Assembly (NCBI RefSeq): GCF_014529535.1
Contig: NW_023503608.1
Span: forward strand, 248,001-312,000
Source of the DNA: Bradysia coprophila
Taxonomy: Eukaryota; Arthropoda; Insecta; Diptera; Sciaridae
Reading direction: 5' to 3'
Length of the DNA: 64,000 bases
Part shown: positions 49,201-60,743 of the stretch, piece by piece
Position numbering within the stretch: position 1 is the first letter of the stretch
How the letters are laid out: every line of letters starts with the position of its first letter
Notes under the pieces: generated by a model
Told to the model about the DNA's origin: nothing
Databases searched by the model: none
The model's input: only the letters and a program-made list of their open reading frames with translations
Translations under genes and position numbers: made by a program

Positions 49201-52200
49201 CGACATTCCTCCGAAAGATCTGAACCATTTTTTTTTTTACGTGAGTAGGGCTACTAGGTATGGCAGATTTCTGTTGTTGTTACACCAGATGGTATATAGA
49301 CAGAATTGCATTTTTAATATTTGAATCTATTTCTTATTAATCTAAAACTACTGAGACATGTTCCAACTTACAACTGACATTATTTTAAATGCCTTTAGTA
49401 ATCTTTTCTCAGCAACTGACGAGTTTCCATTATAACACAGTTCCTTTTTGTGTTTAATTTCATGGTCTGGTCACCCACCTATGACAGTTTGGTCATCTTT
49501 AGTAGTTCGCGGTGTTGTGACAACACCTATAAGATTTATGACTTCTTCATCTTTTAAATACATCTGTTTCACGACGACAAAAATAAACGACATGCTTTGA
49601 ATGATGTAAACTGATAATAGCAAATGTTGGACGAATTGAAGTAAAAGATTTCTCATCAATATCTTGAAACTTGTTGTGCTGATAGGCTAATAAAAAGCAG
49701 AGCACTAAGTATGACTCTTGCTGTATCTGGGTCTATTTATTTCTTGCCAAAAGCAAAACCATCTTTTGCCAGATGTTTTATAATTTTTTTTATTGTGCGA
49801 ATAGAGATGGACAATTCCGTTCTGATTTGAATATTTTTGAATGGAACTTATTGTCAATGGTAATTTTGTTAGCTGCGATTTTGATTCTCATGATCACAGG
49901 TTCAATTATAGAAATTCGGGTTAATCGAATTCCTCCAGCTGCAGCAAAACTATTTACCATTCAAAATTTGAAAGTGTTTATTAAACACATTAAACACAAT
50001 TCGTAGAAAACCCAATTTATTTCTTTAATTTCGACAATTTCTACAATTTTTTCCGACAGCTTTTTCATTTAAAAAAAAATCGTTAAACACATACCTGTTG
50101 AAAAAGTGCGCTATGTTTTATTTGTTTGGAATTCATGAATGGAAACAATTATTTTAATAATCACGGGCAACAACTGTTGATAAATTTCTTTTTCAATTTC
50201 ACTCTTTGCAATGTGCCATTAACATCAATTATATCACTGTTGCAGAAACCTCTAATCCAACTCACATTGTGTTTTACAGACACACATATAGATGAAGTAC
50301 TCATCAAACTACATTGATTTTATTAATGAATGCTCAATCATATTATAGCAGTGCTCAGTTTGAATTGAATGCAGAACAAGACGGAATTTTACTATTGTTT
50401 TTGTTTTGTATAATAAATATTATGTTCGTATAATATGTTGTATGTAAAATACGGCCTGATGCTCATATATAATAATTATTTTCACCATAATAACATGACT
50501 GCATTGCATATACAAATCAATTAGACAAATTACACCAATGAGTAATTGAACTTACAGATTTATTTTATACTTTCTTTCAATTTCTTGAAGAATCTCACAG
50601 CTTAATTATTTAATGTATTTGTGCAATTATTGCAATTTATTGTTTTAATGACTATAAGCAATGACTCGGTTACCGATCTGACTGCTAATTGAAATGAAAA
50701 CCATTTTACGCTTCATTGTGTTGTTTACATTTAATTGAAATGACGTATATTATAGTTATAGTTTTCAATTAAATGTAGAAGTACAATACCGTGTCAATAT
50801 TACCTTGTTATAGGATTGAACAACCGAAGTAACAGATTCAACAATTACTATAATAATAATCGTAAATGTATAAAGGTAGAAAGTTATTATCTTCTCTACT
50901 TTTCCCAAACGGCTATGTAACGACTCCGGTTACAAGTAATAAGACCTTTTACGAGCCTACCAAATCTATTGTTCTGGAGCTCGTAACTGATACATTGTTT
51001 CTTATGGTAAGACCTGAGGGGGGCTCGTAACTGAAACATTGTTTCTTATGGAAAGAGTGGACTCGTAATTGGCGGACGGCTCGTAACCGGAGTCGCTGCG
51101 CTAGTTCTCTTACATACCGAAATATATGTTGAAGATATTTGCGCAAAAGATCTATTTTTATTACTTAGATAAAATGAAGTAATAGATTCAGAAATCAATC
51201 TGGTTTGTTGTCTCGACTCGACACATTTTTTTTGAAGAATAAGTAATAAATACAGTCTCTATCTTTACACCATGTAATGCTACTTTCGCGAGGTACGACT
51301 ATTTCCAAGCAGTGCAATTTTTTCAGGTTGAAAGTTGACCACTATCTGGATGTATCCTCCGAAAGCATCCATTTGTCTAAATTGATGAGTTTGTATAAAA
51401 AATTTAAACGTAGCTTCATCTCATTTCACTAGGTTCCACATTCTTCGTCGATTGGAGCAAAGTTTGCGAAAATCGGTTCAGAATTATCGGCCATTAAATA
51501 TACAGGAAAAAATTATTCCGTTAATAACCTCCCAGAACATTAGATCGATTTTGATCATCTGTAGACCTGGGCAACAGCTGGCAACACCGCAAACGTCAAC
51601 AAGTGTTTTGTTTCTGTGTCTGAATTTAATTATACTTTTTGTAGTCAGAACTGACCAGAAAAACATTTCTGTTGACTAAATCTCAGTTATGAAGTGCCAT
51701 GGTCGCCGGTAAAGTTGGAGTTCTCGTATAATCATCCAATAAACCAGCGTTTTCGTGCGGCTAATGATACGGTGCTCGTCATAACCTCACACTGTGTACG
51801 TGTATAAGCATACCAGTGAAAGACAGTGACAGCTGGATCCACCAGAAATTCACGACGAATATTTTGAGTGAATTTTTGGACGCTGTAAGCGGAATTTCTT
51901 TGCGGAGAGACATTAGGAAGGCTTGTCGAGATTGGTACTCTTCTTAGTGTTGTGTAACTACCAGGACTCTTAGTTGCTTTGCCTCATTCGCCAGCTTTGT
52001 CCTTCGGCTGGTTTATGGTCTAAAAGTTTACTCAATGATGTGGCTAGGTCCTATTTTGCTTCTATATGAGTAAAATGATCCGGACTATTCATAGAGCTTA
52101 GGCTTTCGGGCTATAGAGTGGACAAGGTCGACGGATGGATTGGTGGTGTTATGCTGCTGAGAGATGCTAGTTTTTACCGGCTTTTATTTTGACTCCTCGC

Positions 52201-54722
52201 AGAGACAGCATACACTCAATCAGTGTACAGCTCTCTGAATTTATATCCGGGGAATGTACTCGATGTTGTGCAAAACTCTTTGCAAAGGGACGATATGGTC
52301 GCCGTGTCGGGTCGTTGTGCTATTCAGTAGTGTGTCATAATCTGGACAAGCTGTCATCTTACCTTTTGCACCGAAGGCCCTATTCTCAAAGGTGGCTGGT
52401 TCGTCAGTCTAATTTGGAAGTAAGGGCTTTTGGGCTAAATAGTGGTAAAGTTTGGCGGTTGGCCATTTGGTGGCACACTGTTGAGTGACGCTTCTGCCTG
52501 GCTCGGCTTTTATATTGGCTCACTGCAGAGAAAGCTTACATTCGAACGGGCTAGTCTGATGAAATATGAGACTGGACCAGGTTAATATCGAGCGGAATGT
52601 AAATCACAGGCTTTCTCAATCTTAATGACAAGGACTGTGATTCGGGCGACAATGTTGCCTTACTTGCTTTCATTAGTGTAAGGCCTAAGGGGTGAGACGC
52701 AGCCGTCCTCCCAATGGCTTTCTGACAATCACAATCTAATGAAGCGAGGTTGACGCCAGTCACTCTTTGCTTTCTGCCCTAGAGATTAGCTGATCATTTT
52801 GGTACCTAATCATAGGGATCAGGTTGCTCGCCTGGAGTGGCTCGTGTAGAGCGTAAGGTAATAGGTTGAGAAGGAGTTGAGGTCCTAAAAAGGGCTTCAA
52901 GATTTTAATGATGACAGGGTAGCACAAAGGATCCCATGATCTGTGTGCATTGATCAGAAATGATCACCCTAACTGATGAAATCTAATCTGTAGACCTCAT
53001 GAATTTGATACTTCATTAAAGGAAACAAAAATTTTGAAAATCTGTTCAGCACTACCCAAGTTGAAGTCCAATCAAGTAAAGAGACAAAAATTAGTTTAGG
53101 CCGTGCCTTCGCGGTCAACAAATTTATGTGAGAACTAGATTTCCAACCCGAGTTATGGTAAGAAATTATCTTTCGTTTGAGTTTCTGTTTCCACTTTGTA
53201 TGAAAAGGGATAAAAGTCACATTGTTAAACATTTTCTTTATTCTATTCATAGCCTCGGCCCATTAACAATATTAAGCTTCCAGTTTGTATTTTTTCAATC
53301 CTTTTATTCGTAGAGTTATTCTCGAGAGTTGGCCTTGGTGGCGCTGATTAGCGGCCTGGTATGACTCAGTCATGTGAAAAAATGTCATGCCATTCCTCGA
53401 GTATAACTATTTATGCTTTAATTCACATCCTTTTACGGACGGCTATATCATCTGTTATTGATAACAAGAACAAAACTAAACGATATGAACTCTGGCTAAA
53501 GAGTGAAATACAAGTGTAAACAATATTCTAATTCAACATATAGAAAACACTTACAGCAAATGAAGGAGGGAGTAAATGTGATGAGTATCCTAATCCTAGT
53601 GATATGCTTACCGTCTGTGAAAGGATGTTTCACTAAACTATATTGACAATGTCGATCAGTTTTTCACAGATATTTTAAGATTTTCTCTATGAATTCTTTC
53701 AGAAAATACATACAAGGTGGCCAATTTACGAAGCCAGTTCGCATTGACGGAAAAGTCGTTATTATAACAGGATGCAACACAGGTTTGATGCATTGATACA
53801 GCTTAGCAATTACACATGAATAATAAATAAATTCGCAGGACTCGGAAAGGAAACCGTTCTCGATCTGGCTGCAAGGGGTGCACATATTCATATGGCCTGT
53901 CGAGACAAAGTGAAATGTGAAGAAGCCAAAAATGAGATAATCGAAAAAACAGGCAACACGAACATCTTCAATAGGGAATTGGATTTGGCCTCGTTGGATT
54001 CGATTCGCAGTTTTGCTAGGAAGTAAGAAGAAATTAATGCAAAAGGCAAACTTTATCCTAACGCGAAATATTTTGAGTTTAGGTTCATTGAGGAAGAAAA
54101 GCGATTGGACATTCTGATAAATAATGCCGGAGTTATGGCTATACCAAAGTCTCTCACGAAAGATGGCTTCGAAATGCAGATTGGCGTTAATCACATGGGA
54201 CATTTTCTTCTCACCAATCTTCTGCTTGATATGTTGAAAGCCTCCTCTCCTAGTCGAATCATCAATCTGTCGAGCATCGCTCACCAATGGTTTTACATGA
54301 ATAAAGATGACTTGAACAGCGATAAATCGTATAGTAAATATCAAGCCTACTCTCAAAGTAAGCTTGCAAACGTACTGTTTACGAAATCTTTAGCCAAGCG
54401 ACTGGAAGGTACAGGAGTCACTGTCAATGCAGTCCATCCGGGTATAGTGAGAACGAATTTGGGTCGATACTTGTCGTACTCATTCGTACGAAAAGTGTTG
54501 AGACCAGCTACGAGCTTCTTTTTCAAAACACCAAAATCGGGCGCTCAAACAACGTTAGCAGTTGCTCTAGATCCGGAATTAGAGAAAGTTACTGGTAAAT
54601 ATTTTAGTGATTGTAAAATTAAAAAAGAAGCAGCGGCAGCCAGAGATGATAATCTAGCCGAATGGTTATGGAAGACAAGCGATGAATGGACTAAGTTATC
54701 AGCTAGCACGAGTCCAGTTTAA
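45181..54722 (+). CDS. Retinol dehydrogenase-like short-chain dehydrogenase (RDH11-14 type)
   Basis: NAD(P)-dependent SDR of the retinol-dehydrogenase group, 331 aa, the same length as vertebrate RDH13. Exons: 45181-45272, 53703-53782, 53839-54022, 54083-54722, with an 8.4-kb first intron. Exon 1 codes for an acidic tip plus one membrane anchor (FAIWVGGTICAAVGLAVILY), so it is probably membrane-bound. The linking phase (AG/A, giving Arg) and the continuation RKYIQGGQF...DGKVVIITG match the family exactly. Motifs: cofactor site TGCNTGLG (53-60), NNAG (132-135), VNHMGHF, catalytic Ser183, Tyr208 and Lys212 (YSQSK). The C-terminal PKSGAQTTLAVALDPELEKVTGKYF is also typical. A polyadenylation signal ATTAAA lies at about 54793. 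The enzyme should be active; the substrate (retinoid or other lipid aldehyde) is not determined. A close paralogue lies at 60744-61998. Confidence 0.93.
46018..46202 (+). pseudogene. Fragment of 28S ribosomal RNA gene in an intron
   Basis: 46110-46202 carries the highly conserved large-subunit rRNA stretch: GCAGCACTAAG, CCATCTAAGGCTAAATATGA, GACCGATAGC and ACAAGTACCGTGAGGGAAAG, ending GTTGAAAAGCAC. The similarity then stops abruptly. Upstream to about 46018 (GGCTTGCAGTATGG, TATCTCGGTTTCG) it still reads like the variable part of the same region. It is in sense orientation, isolated inside the first intron of the SDR gene, without the rest of the rDNA unit. It is therefore a displaced fragment, not a functional rRNA gene. 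Confidence 0.85.
46522..46861 (-). CDS. Cysteine-rich secreted pre-pro-peptide, unclassified
   Basis: Predicted 88-aa precursor in two exons (46693-46861, 46522-46619; 73-nt GT-AG intron with a GTGAGT donor). Residues 1-25 (MKIRSQFIFVVLFVTLPMFV...) form a signal peptide. Residues 26-40 are an acidic propeptide, followed by a dibasic KR at 41-42. The mature chain of 46 aa starts GVFDCNTKNC. Cysteines 47, 52, 63, 78, 80 and 81 give C-x4-C-x10-C-x14-C-x-C-C. This is not the defensin pattern, and I do not recognise the family. Without splicing the frame would end as a 77-aa peptide with only four cysteines. A TATA-like TATAAG lies about 40 nt upstream of the ATG. The gene is nested, in opposite orientation, inside the first intron of the SDR gene. 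A secreted immune or signalling peptide is the plausible inference. Confidence 0.6.
46870..48991. other. Intronic DNA of the SDR gene, no other gene seen
   Basis: AT-rich, with the palindrome at 47680-47791. The frames at 47319-47555 and 48149-48393 show no known motif. Confidence 0.5.
47680..47791. repeat. Palindromic MITE-like element
   Basis: Arms 47680-47710 and 47761-47791 (TGTGTACCTG ... GATTGATTTTAGG and complement). The loop contains TTGTAAGCCTCACTCCGTTC followed by GGCCTACAA. The style resembles the elements at 11.6 and 39.0 kb. Confidence 0.75.
48992..49252. mobile_element. 261-bp MITE with 10-bp target site duplication
   Basis: Terminal inverted repeats of about 65 bp start AGCCCTACTCACGT and include TTCGGAGGAATGTCGATTTC. 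The element is flanked by ACTAGGTATG on both sides (48982-48991 and 49253-49262). The centre has a short direct array of ATGCGTTTCT. A 9-10 bp duplication would fit Mutator-like (MULE) elements better than hAT or Tc1, but the superfamily is not certain. Confidence 0.85.
49263..50917. other. Intronic DNA of the SDR gene
   Basis: Two open frames stand out weakly: minus 49479-49656, a hydrophobic start MRNLLLQFVQHLLLSVYIIQ with a donor, and plus 49773-50006 with one membrane-like segment. Neither is recognised. Confidence 0.4.
50918..51105. repeat. Short inverted ends with internal direct repeats
   Basis: CGACTCCGGTTAC near 50920 is mirrored by GTAACCGGAGTCG near 51090. Between them AGCTCGTAACTGATACATTG (from 50978) recurs about 44 bp later as GGCTCGTAACTGAAACATTG. 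Probably a small MITE. Confidence 0.6.
51700..53690. repeat. GC-richer intronic block with degenerate ~317-bp duplication
   Basis: GCTTTCGGGCTATAGAGTGG with CTTTTATTTTGACTCCTCGC (about 52108-52200) recurs, diverged, as GCTTTTGGGCTAAATAGTGG with CTTTTATATTGGCTCACTGC (about 52425-52525). This looks like an old transposon tandem. No reading frame is long enough to identify it. Confidence 0.5.
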
Positions 54723-54921
54723 AGATGGATATAACAACAGGAACAAGTTGAAAAAGAAAACATTTTAATTGTAATGTGATGCACAAATTGATATTAAATT
54801 AAACATTTATTTAACATGTGTCCTGTTTTAGAAACTAATATGACGCGCATCCAATCATATAGATTAAATATAGAACATTAAATTATTTAAATGTTACTGA
54901 CACAGAATCCAGATCCAAATA

Positions 54922-57900
54922 TCACAAAGTATTATCGATGAATCGGTTCAGCAGAGTGAGTGCAGCAACCGGTTGATCCGTAGGAACCATGTGACCAGCG
55001 TTCAAAATTAGAACGTCGTAGAAATTATTGGCTTTTTTAACATATCTGGAAGAATTTCGATGCATTACAGAGAGCGTTGAATAACGGCACGGGCACGATT
55101 GGTGCAAATGAGTCGGAAAAATCAGAAATCAATGCTTTTGCGACCTTAAAAGTTTTCTTTTCCGTAAAAGCTTCAGAAGCTATATTTCGAAATCACATGT
55201 AATCGTAGACAGTCCGACTTCAATTGAATCCTTGCCACTATCTTTAAGAAAAGTTTCTTGATTTTCTCGATTTTCCATGAATTTGTCAATTTTTGTGAAT
55301 TGTTCGAATTCAAGAAGAATTCCAGAAAACCATTCTGGATTTCTGGATTTACCCAAATTTTCCTTAAATTTTCTCGCATTTTTTCGAATTATTCTTGATT
55401 TTTTAAAATTTCTGGGATTTTCTTTTTTTCTCGAAAACTTTGAAAACAAAGTAAAAGCAATCACACTGGCTTTAAGAAAACTTACTTTACCCTCACATAA
55501 ACATTAAACTCCCATCTCATTCAGCGTCTGTAATATAATTATTCTTACCCATGCAATGTGTCGTTAACATAAAATGGATTACGACAAGCTGACCTATAAG
55601 CATCAATTCCATTCCACTTCATCCGACTATAAGCTTCTTCAGATAAAGGATACGCAACAATTACATCCATATTTCCGCTAATAGAGTATGGTTTATTAGG
55701 GAAAAATTCCTTAGGATCGCTGAAGTCAACCAATTTACCTGTAATACATGATTCTCAGACCTTCGTTCAATAATTTTTCAGTCCAATGCATGGCAGTAGT
55801 CATAAAATCCGGTGTCAAATTATAGTAAACCGTAGTGGACGAAGCAAATTCCTGGTCCCCCACATGTACTGCTTTTCGAATCTATAACAAATTGGAATAG
55901 AGCTTGCGTTGCTTTTATATAAATTAAGTTTTACATGAGGTTGATTCATAAACAAAGCGAACGGATCAAATTCCAAAGCATTTGGCTCAAGAATGTTGTA
56001 AACGTTTGAATAATTGCTGGCTTGGACGAACGCGTACAGCTGAGCATCCCAATACTGAAAGGGAATCCTTGTTAGTCGTACAATTAAGGTAGATTATGAT
56101 AGGCAATATAATACGAATAGATCGCAGTTCGTTTACAGTTTCAAAAAGTGGATCAATGTTAACCGTACAGAAACGGTTCATCATCTGTTATCGATAGCAG
56201 CGACAAAAATATGCAATGATCTACACGATTAATGTAGTGTTATATAAGTTTTAGAAGTGAAGTACAAGAAATTGTGCGTTTGCATTAAGCCTTATTCTAA
56301 TAAGCGAAGAAAGAGACTTATTGATTCCACCTGGCCAAAAAATAAAGATTCTGTCCACTAAAATTCCAGAGCACAGAGTGTTCACATTCTGTTTACAAAG
56401 GAAATTCAGGTGTACAGAGTGTTCACATTCTGTACACGGAAAAAGTCAGGCGTACAGAGTGTTCACATTCTGTGTACACAACTCAAAATGTGCACAGAAA
56501 CCAAGAACATGTGAACAAATGATACACAGTTCGAGTACAGATGGGAACTATTTTGAGCACGAACTGTGAATTTTTCACATTTTGTTAATATTTTGTGAAC
56601 AGAAGTCGATTCTAATTTATCGTTTTACCCGAAGGGATACAACAAAACGTTTGCCATTTTTAAAAAGTTGGAAGATATTTCTATGAATCAGCATAAGCCT
56701 TTTTAAGGAAAATATTCCTTTATCGATTTTTACAACTACTTCTTTCAAGTATCAGCATCACCGCATTGCCTATCTGAATCTACATGAAAAAATGCTCGAG
56801 TGGTAGTGAATTAAAACCAACACGAATCGAAATTTCATAAGACCACTCTACTCCTTCTAAGAATATAGAATCTACGAATATTAGGTGGTTTTTCTTACAA
56901 TCTTTCCGTATGCGTCATTTACATGCTCTTTTGCCAGATACTCGAATATTTTCATCTGTCTCCACCCGTGCTTATCGACCAATCCAGTTTGGTAGGCATA
57001 ATCACCGTAATTCAGCATATTATAAGGATCGGATAGCGCATTGCCCAGAGCCAAACCCTATATAAAGTTGTGGTATAAATGGAATTATTATTTCAACAAT
57101 GTTACCAATCGAACCTGTAAATTAATTTGGAAATCTTCAATTTTATTTCTCTCGTTTATTTCAAATCCTATAGCCGGAATATACTTTCCAGCAAACGATT
57201 CACCAGTTATGTAGAATGGATTCGATGCCAGCCATGGGAATAATTGGAAGAATTGACGTAATCCTAAATATAGGTGCTTTGCTACTTGGGTAATGTTCTG
57301 GCAATAGCCACTTGCATCAGTAAAACTGAAACCAGTTCCAACGGGATTATCGATGAATAGAATGTTGTATTTAGTGTGCCACGAGTACGGATTTTCTAAA
57401 TTGAAATTACAAAGTTGAGCATAGATGCTGGATGCAGCCAATGGACACTTACTTCTTATAGAAATTTTGTCTTCGTTTATGAAAAATGGTCCATTTTCTG
57501 TGAATAGGCCGAACAAAGAAGAACTTCCTGGCCCTCCCTGTAACCACTATACGAAGAATGAACTTTAATTTTGATTGTACTTAACAAGTATGACAAATTA
57601 GGTTAGTTATACCAAAACAACTGGACGATTATCATCATTTTCCGGCGAATCGTGGTTTGTTGACTTAGTTTGAAATGTGTTACTATAATAATCATCATGA
57701 TCATCATTATCTGAATCATCATATTTTTGATCTTCTTCGTATAAATGTTCTGTGCCCTGGGCGGGAAAGTACCAAAAAAATAAATTCGATTCATGTTTCT
57801 CATCGACCGTTAGATATCCTTTAATTAAAAAAAAATCGGTTTCACGATCAATTGAAATAGTGTTAGCGTAATTTTAACAAGATGTAAATCAGAAAAGAAT

Positions 57901-58442
57901 TTATGTGAGTTTTCTCGAATTTTCGCGATCCACTCATCTTTGGCTTATTGGTGAAACGAAAATATTTTATCTTCGGGTCGTCCCCACGCGTCAAAACAAA
58001 AATTTGGATCCACGGAAATAATGAACTAATAAATATCAAACACTTAGCAATATATGAATTAAATGAAGTACCAGATTTTGTCACAGTTTTCTGGACGACA
58101 AGTTTTAATTAAATGTACCAAAAAGTAAATCTAGATATTATATGCGTACCAGAGTAGCTTACAACTCCTAAGAAATACTTTTCATCCACTCTTGAAGCTC
58201 GTCTAGCTGAATAATCATCTCCACTCTCCAATAATCCAGTCAATAGCAATCGGTCACCGCTGTCACGTGAACGATCCTTTTAAATTCAATAAACAACACA
58301 AAATTGAGATCATTCTCCAAGTTTTATGGTCCTGTCAACTCACAACCATCCGCCACCATGGTAAATTTGATGTTAAAAACAGTTGACCTTGACTAAGGTA
58401 AATATTTACACTTAAAACAAGGATTTTCAACAGACACAACAT
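54922..58442 (-). CDS. Serine carboxypeptidase (S10 family, vitellogenic-carboxypeptidase-like)
   Basis: Secreted or lysosomal serine carboxypeptidase, 493 aa, 10 exons: 58344-58442, 58150-58276, 57613-57818, 57453-57546, 57115-57395, 56899-57057, 55935-56054, 55739-55881, 55549-55677, 54922-55045. The signal peptide is [20 protein letters not shown]. Motifs in order: [35 protein letters not shown], oxyanion/substrate loop [15 protein letters not shown] (from 145), [12 protein letters not shown], nucleophile Ser242 in GESFAGKY, Asp414 in [14 protein letters not shown], His471 in [11 protein letters not shown]. All three catalytic residues are present, so it should remove C-terminal residues. 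Unusual: after YFPAQG (about 92-97) there is an insert of about 40 mostly Asp/Glu/Asn residues ([12 protein letters not shown]) before RPVVL, where family members usually have only a short link. Intron 6 (844 nt) holds the 41-bp repeats. Confidence 0.95.
55170..55470. repeat. Low-complexity AATTTTC/GATTTTC-rich intron sequence
   Basis: Irregular repeats of short TTTTC motifs inside an intron of the carboxypeptidase gene, similar in style to the arms of the MITE at 5066. They produce spurious open frames on both strands. Confidence 0.5.
56373..56475. repeat. Three ~41-bp spaced repeats in carboxypeptidase intron
   Basis: ACAGAGTGTTCACATTCTGT occurs at 56373, 56414 and 56454. The motif is itself partly palindromic. 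A weaker echo, TGTGAACAAATGATACACAG, follows. Confidence 0.85.
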
Positions 58443-58976
58443 TTTAATCGACGGTTGATTCAGAACTGATACAACTCCTCAAACTCGGTGTTCAGCTAAT
58501 TGCGAACACAAATATTTTCTTCGGATTTCATATTGTGTTCGGTCGCAATTGGCTCAGTGGCTTTGTCTATAATAATAAATAGTTCTACGACCTCACCTCA
58601 ACTAACATTCCAAGCAAAATGTGCATCAACAAGTGTATGTTCTTTTTGCACATGGTTTTTATCTCATTTCATGGTGACCAATTAGCTAACAGTTTATGAC
58701 TGTTCGTGTTGTTAAGTCATATCTTCGTTGTTTTTTGTTTAACATTAAATAACTCGATGAAACTCCAGAAACATTAAAAAAATCAGGTTCTATCACCACT
58801 TTCGCCATATATTTTCCATTCATTCATTCCCTTGACTGAAAGTCATGGGTCTTACGGATGATAAACACTCTAAAATGTTTGTCACACATCGTTCACTACT
58901 ATGATTGAAAATACATGGAATGTATGACCAAAAACCTTAAATACAGAAAATGTTTGTCACACTTTGTTGATTCTTT

Positions 58977-59440
58977 GATGACACGATAACTTGAGTAATT
59001 TTAAACGGATTTCCAAAAACTTTTTTTAATCGACGGGGAATTCAATTCCTCAGGTTAAGTTCGAAGACGGGCTTTGAAGGACCGATGATCTCAAAGATAT
59101 TCTTAAAAGAATTTTTGGCTCGTCGCTTGATGCCACGATAACTTGAGTAATCCTAAATAGATTTCCAAAAACCTTTTTTTTAATCGACGGGGAATTCAAT
59201 TCTTCACGTTAAGTTCAAAGATGGATCGTATAAATCGTATAATGGATCGGAGATCTCTGAGATATTCCCAAAAGAATTTTTGGGTCATCGCTTGATACCA
59301 CGATAATTTGAGTATTTCTCAACGAACGAGTCACCTTAGAGCAGGTCTTAGAGATATTCCCAAAAGAATTTTCGTATCGTTGGTCGCTTGATAGCACGAT
59401 AGATTGAATAATCTTCAAAAGATATCAAAAAAATTTTACT
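58977..59440 (+). repeat. Diverged tandem units related to the GTACG repeat family
   Basis: GATGxCACGATAACTTGAGTAA-like motifs at 58977, 59129, 59293 and 59390 (spacing 152, 164, 97). They carry AAGTTCGAAGACGGGC and TTTTTAATCGACGGGGAATT. The same CACGATAACTTGAGTAA and AAGTTCGAAGAT phrases occur in copy B at about 30450-30540, so this is a degraded internal part of that family without its ends. Confidence 0.65.
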
Positions 59441-59948
59441 CGCATAAGAATGAAATTTGTGATGGCTCTGTCTCCTTATCATACGAAGTAATTTTCGTCA
59501 ATACTGAAATTACTAACGAAATTAACGTTAGTGGAAAATGATTGATCAATAATCTATGATTTGTTCTGAAGGACTTTTATGCGTGATTTCTTGCTGTCTA
59601 TGTTAAAATCAACGAGTGTAAACTTTGCGGCCAGAGCGGAGCGAGGGCCGTAATCACACGAGTTGCATACCTTAACCTTATTCATGAGCAAATCGGGTCA
59701 GTTCAGTAGATTTATTTGCTAAAAAGGTCTTTTAATCTACAAAATTTCAACAGGTGTGAGCTTTGCGGCCGTATTCGAACGAGTTTAATTTTTATTCACG
59801 AGGTAGGCAAGAAATACCCCCTCTTGAAAGCATCTTTCAGTAGACAGCCCAACCCTGAAGCTGAAGCATCTTTTGTTTCTTTTGAAAATTTATTTTCAAT
59901 CAAATAAAAGTAGTGAACCATTTATGACAAAATAAGACAAAGAGCTGC

Positions 59949-60481
59949 TTTAAGTCCGTGCGAATCTTTGTGATGCGAATTTTTGTGATGTCACAAAATA
60001 TCTGTGAGGCCTCAGCGAAAAATAAAAAAGATTCGCTGGGATTAAAATTTTTTTTCTTAATGATAATCTCTTTATTGTTAATCTTATTAATTAATTGCTA
60101 ATTTATCCTTTTACGAAATGTAACGTAAAGCGTTTACGGTAAAGTATTTTTTACAATCCTTGGGAATTCATCCTTTTACGAAATGAAACTTAGGTGGTTT
60201 GATCGATCCTACGAAATTTATTCTTTTACCAAATTTAGCGTCAGTTTTGATCGATCCTATGGAATTCATCCTCTTACGAAATGTAACGTAATGGTGTTTG
60301 CACAATTCCATTTACGAAATAAAACGTGAAGGCGTTTTGTTGGATAAAAAAAAATGGTGGCATCACTAAAATTCGCATCACAAATATTTGTGATATCACA
60401 AATTATTTGGTAAAATTTAGAATCAGAAATATGTTGTGATATCACAAAAATTCACATCACAAAGATCCGCACGGACTTAAA
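59949..60481. mobile_element. 533-bp MITE with ~50-bp terminal inverted repeats
   Basis: Begins TTTAAGTCCGTGCGAATCTT and ends AAGATCCGCACGGACTTAAA. The arms continue with TTTGTGATG(T/C) blocks. The interior repeats CTTTTACGAAATGTAACGTAA-type units several times. No target duplication was clear, no coding capacity seen. Confidence 0.8.
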
Positions 60482-60743
60482 ATGGGTCTGATTTGAGCAA
60501 ATACCAATCTATGATATTTTTGTTATATTGTCCCAGTCAGTCAGTCAAGGGACCTGACTCACCCAAAAGGTGGGGCCTAGTTCATTCGCGTGCACATAAA
60601 TGAAAGGAACAAAAAGTTTATATTAACAGATATGTTGTTGAAGATCAATGGCGATCGAGAACGGATGTACTCTGCGGAATTCGATGAAAGGTAAGCTCAG
60701 TGCGCTTACATACATTTATATCGATTTTTTTATTTCCATAAGT

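Noticed and set aside
53664-54356. 230-codon frame on the minus strand
   Set aside because: Antisense shadow of exons 2-4 of the retinol-dehydrogenase-like gene, whose sense frame carries all family motifs.
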